Positions 4,449 through 5,592 of a DNA stretch of 5,592 nt are shown piece after piece; positions within the stretch are counted from its first letter, which is position 1, and each line of letters begins with the position of its first letter. Location of the stretch: NCBI GenBank assembly GCA_027490345.1, contig JAIXYF010000026.1:1-5592 (forward strand). Direction: 5' to 3'. Position numbers and translations under genes: made by a program. The notes beneath the pieces are model-generated. The model made no database searches. It was not told the DNA's origin and saw only the letters and a list, made by a program, of their open reading frames with translations. Source of the stretch: Novosphingobium sp. Its GTDB lineage: Bacteria; Pseudomonadota; Alphaproteobacteria; Sphingomonadales; Sphingomonadaceae.

Positions 4449-4475
4449 TGCAGGGGCTGCGCAAGAGCACCTGCA
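4449..4475 (-). other. imperfect stem-loop between the FAD oxidoreductase and sapC-family genes
   Basis: TGCAGG (4449-4454) pairs with CCTGCA (4470-4475); after a 1x1 mismatch, GCT pairs with AGC around a 7-nt loop. No T run follows on either strand, so it is not a standard terminator, although it lies 32 nt after the oxidoreductase stop codon. The rest of 4368-4506 holds the SapC ribosome site and no convincing promoter, so read-through from the upstream gene into the SapC gene is plausible. Confidence 0.3.
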
Positions 4476-4506
4476 ACACCACTGTCACATGGCGAAAGAT
4501 CGTTGG

Positions 4507-5592
4507 TCAGATCAGCTTTCCGGGATTGAGCAGGCCGTGCGGATCGAGCGCGGCCTTGATCTGGCGCAACAGCGTGAGCGCTGCCGGATCGCCCAGGCGG
4601 GCAAGCTCATCGCGCTTCAATTGCCCGATGCCATGCTCGGCAGAGATCGAGCCGCCCCATTCGGTGACGAGATCGTGGACCTGCGCGCTGATCGCCTTGC
4701 CATCGGTGGTCTGCCAGGTGGCGGGGTGAACGCCAGAAGGTGCGATCACGTGGAAGTGGATATTGCCATCGCCCAGATGCCCGAAGCCGACCGCACGCGT
4801 GCCAGGCCAGGCCCCTTCGATCAGCGGCACGGCCTGTTCGACGAAGGCGGGCATGCGGTGAGTCGGCACACTGATATCGTGCTGCACGGCAGGGCCGAGC
4901 GCGCGTTCGGCGGGCGCGATGCTGTCCCGCAAAGTCCAGAAGGCTTCGGCCTGCGCTTCGCTTGCCGCGATGGTGGCATCGGCGATCAGGCCTGCCTCGA
5001 AAGCGGAGGCGAGCAAGGCTTCGGCCTGCGCGGGGAGGCTGGCCGCGTCTGCCTCGGTTTCGGCAACCAGCTCGATCAGCGCGTGCCATGCGTGCGGCTG
5101 CGCCAGCGGGGCGCGGGCGCTGGGCAGATAAGCGCAGACCGCTTCGAGCGAATGGCGGGGCAAGACCTCGAAACCTTCGAGCGCTTGTCCGCACTGCCCC
5201 TCGGCATGAAGCAGCAGCGCGCGGGCATCGTGCAGCGAGGCAAGGCCCGCCCAGAGCACCGTGCGGCCGGCAATGCGCGGGGCAAGGCGCAGCGTGGCGG
5301 CCGTGACGATGCCCATGGTGCCTTCAGAGCCGATCAGCACCTGCTTGAGATCGAACCCCCGGTTGTCCTTCTTGAGCGGGGTGAGCGTATCGAGCACGGC
5401 GCCATCGGCCATGACGGCTTCCAGACCCAGCACGGCGGCGCGCATAGTGCCGTGGCGCAGCACTTGCGTGCCCCCGGCATTGGTGGAAACGAGGCCGCCG
5501 ATCGTGGCCGAGCCCTTGCCGCCGAGCGTGAGGGGGAAGCGCAAGCCCGCCGCGTCTGTCGCCTCATGCAGCGTTTGCAGGATCACTCCGGC
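4507..5592 (-). CDS. FAD-binding oxidoreductase, D-2-hydroxyacid dehydrogenase-like (C-terminal 361 residues; continues past right edge)
   Basis: A VAO-family flavoenzyme oxidising a D-2-hydroxyacid to a 2-oxoacid, related to D-2-hydroxyglutarate dehydrogenase, D-lactate dehydrogenase and GlcD. The fragment opens inside the FAD domain: LGGKGSATIGGLVSTNAGG (23-41), LRHGTMRAAVLGLE (45-58) and VLIGSEGTMGIVTAATLRL (85-103). The C-terminal oxidase domain shows FWTLRDSIAPAE (218-229), GHLGDGNIHFHV (271-282), SAEHGIGQLKRDEL (317-330) and the terminal DPHGLLNPGKLI. Metal and catalytic residues known from human D2HGDH (His434, His441, Glu475, His476) correspond to His272, His279, Glu319 and His320 here, so it should be active. 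The lysine usual before HDIS or YDIS is Gln237 (AVQHDISVP), which may alter substrate choice. The start codon and roughly the first 100 residues are outside. The family is secure; the substrate is not. Confidence 0.9.
   Translation of the reverse strand, partial: AGVILQTLHEATDAAGLRFPLTLGGKGSATIGGLVSTNAGGTQVLRHGTMRAAVLGLEAVMADGAVLDTLTPLKKDNRGFDLKQVLIGSEGTMGIVTAATLRLAPRIAGRTVLWAGLASLHDARALLLHAEGQCGQALEGFEVLPRHSLEAVCAYLPSARAPLAQPHAWHALIELVAETEADAASLPAQAEALLASAFEAGLIADATIAASEAQAEAFWTLRDSIAPAERALGPAVQHDISVPTHRMPAFVEQAVPLIEGAWPGTRAVGFGHLGDGNIHFHVIAPSGVHPATWQTTDGKAISAQVHDLVTEWGGSISAEHGIGQLKRDELARLGDPAALTLLRQIKAALDPHGLLNPGKLI

Noticed and set aside
1..5592. CRISPR arrays, insertion sequences, phage genes, toxin-antitoxin or defence systems.
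   Set aside because: No regularly spaced repeats, transposase motifs, terminal inverted repeats with target duplications, or defence domains were seen on either strand.

Overview
This is a GC-rich (roughly two-thirds G+C) chromosomal window from an alphaproteobacterium, most likely a member of the Sphingomonadales (Novosphingobium or a relative). The assignment rests on a CpdR-type single-domain receiver, a SapC-family protein of the kind common in sphingomonads, a eukaryote-type NADP-dependent isocitrate dehydrogenase, several GANTC (CcrM-type) sites, and an alphaproteobacterial-looking anti-Shine-Dalgarno small RNA candidate. The genus is inferred from remembered family resemblance; no search was run.

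Layout from left to right. (1) 1-507, minus: 5' part of icd, running off the left edge. (2) 508-700: divergent intergenic region. (3) 701-1468, plus: a crotonase/enoyl-CoA hydratase family gene starting with GTG. (4) 1469-1606: three consecutive stem-loops, the last a strong bidirectional terminator. (5) 1607-1681, minus: tRNA-Val(GAC) with an encoded CCA end. (6) 1772-2152, minus: cpdR, upstream of the tRNA on the same strand with no visible terminator between them. (7) 2153-2321: divergent control region with a candidate promoter, a palindrome and a GANTC site. (8) 2322-3338, plus: an N-formylglutamate amidohydrolase family gene. (9) 3339-3596: about 260 bp without a protein gene but rich in RNA structure, including a candidate trans-acting small RNA on the minus strand. 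(10) 3597-4367, minus: SapC-family protein. (11) 4368-4506: short leader region. (12) 4507-5592, minus: C-terminal two-thirds or more of a VAO-type FAD oxidoreductase (D-2-hydroxyglutarate/D-lactate dehydrogenase-like), running off the right edge.

The protein genes are mostly unrelated core-metabolism and housekeeping functions: TCA cycle (icd), CoA-thioester chemistry (crotonase), 2-hydroxyacid oxidation (FAD enzyme), amide hydrolysis, and cell-cycle signalling through the CckA-ChpT-CpdR relay. No insertion sequence, CRISPR array, phage gene or defence system is visible.

The most interesting part is 3394-3596. On the minus strand it reads as a promoter-like element, two adjacent hairpins, an exposed CCUCCC segment that mimics the 16S rRNA anti-Shine-Dalgarno sequence, and a perfect 12-bp Rho-independent terminator with six U. 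That is the architecture of known alphaproteobacterial anti-SD small RNAs. Between it and the sapC stop codon lies a second structured block whose inverted repeats interlock as in a pseudoknot.
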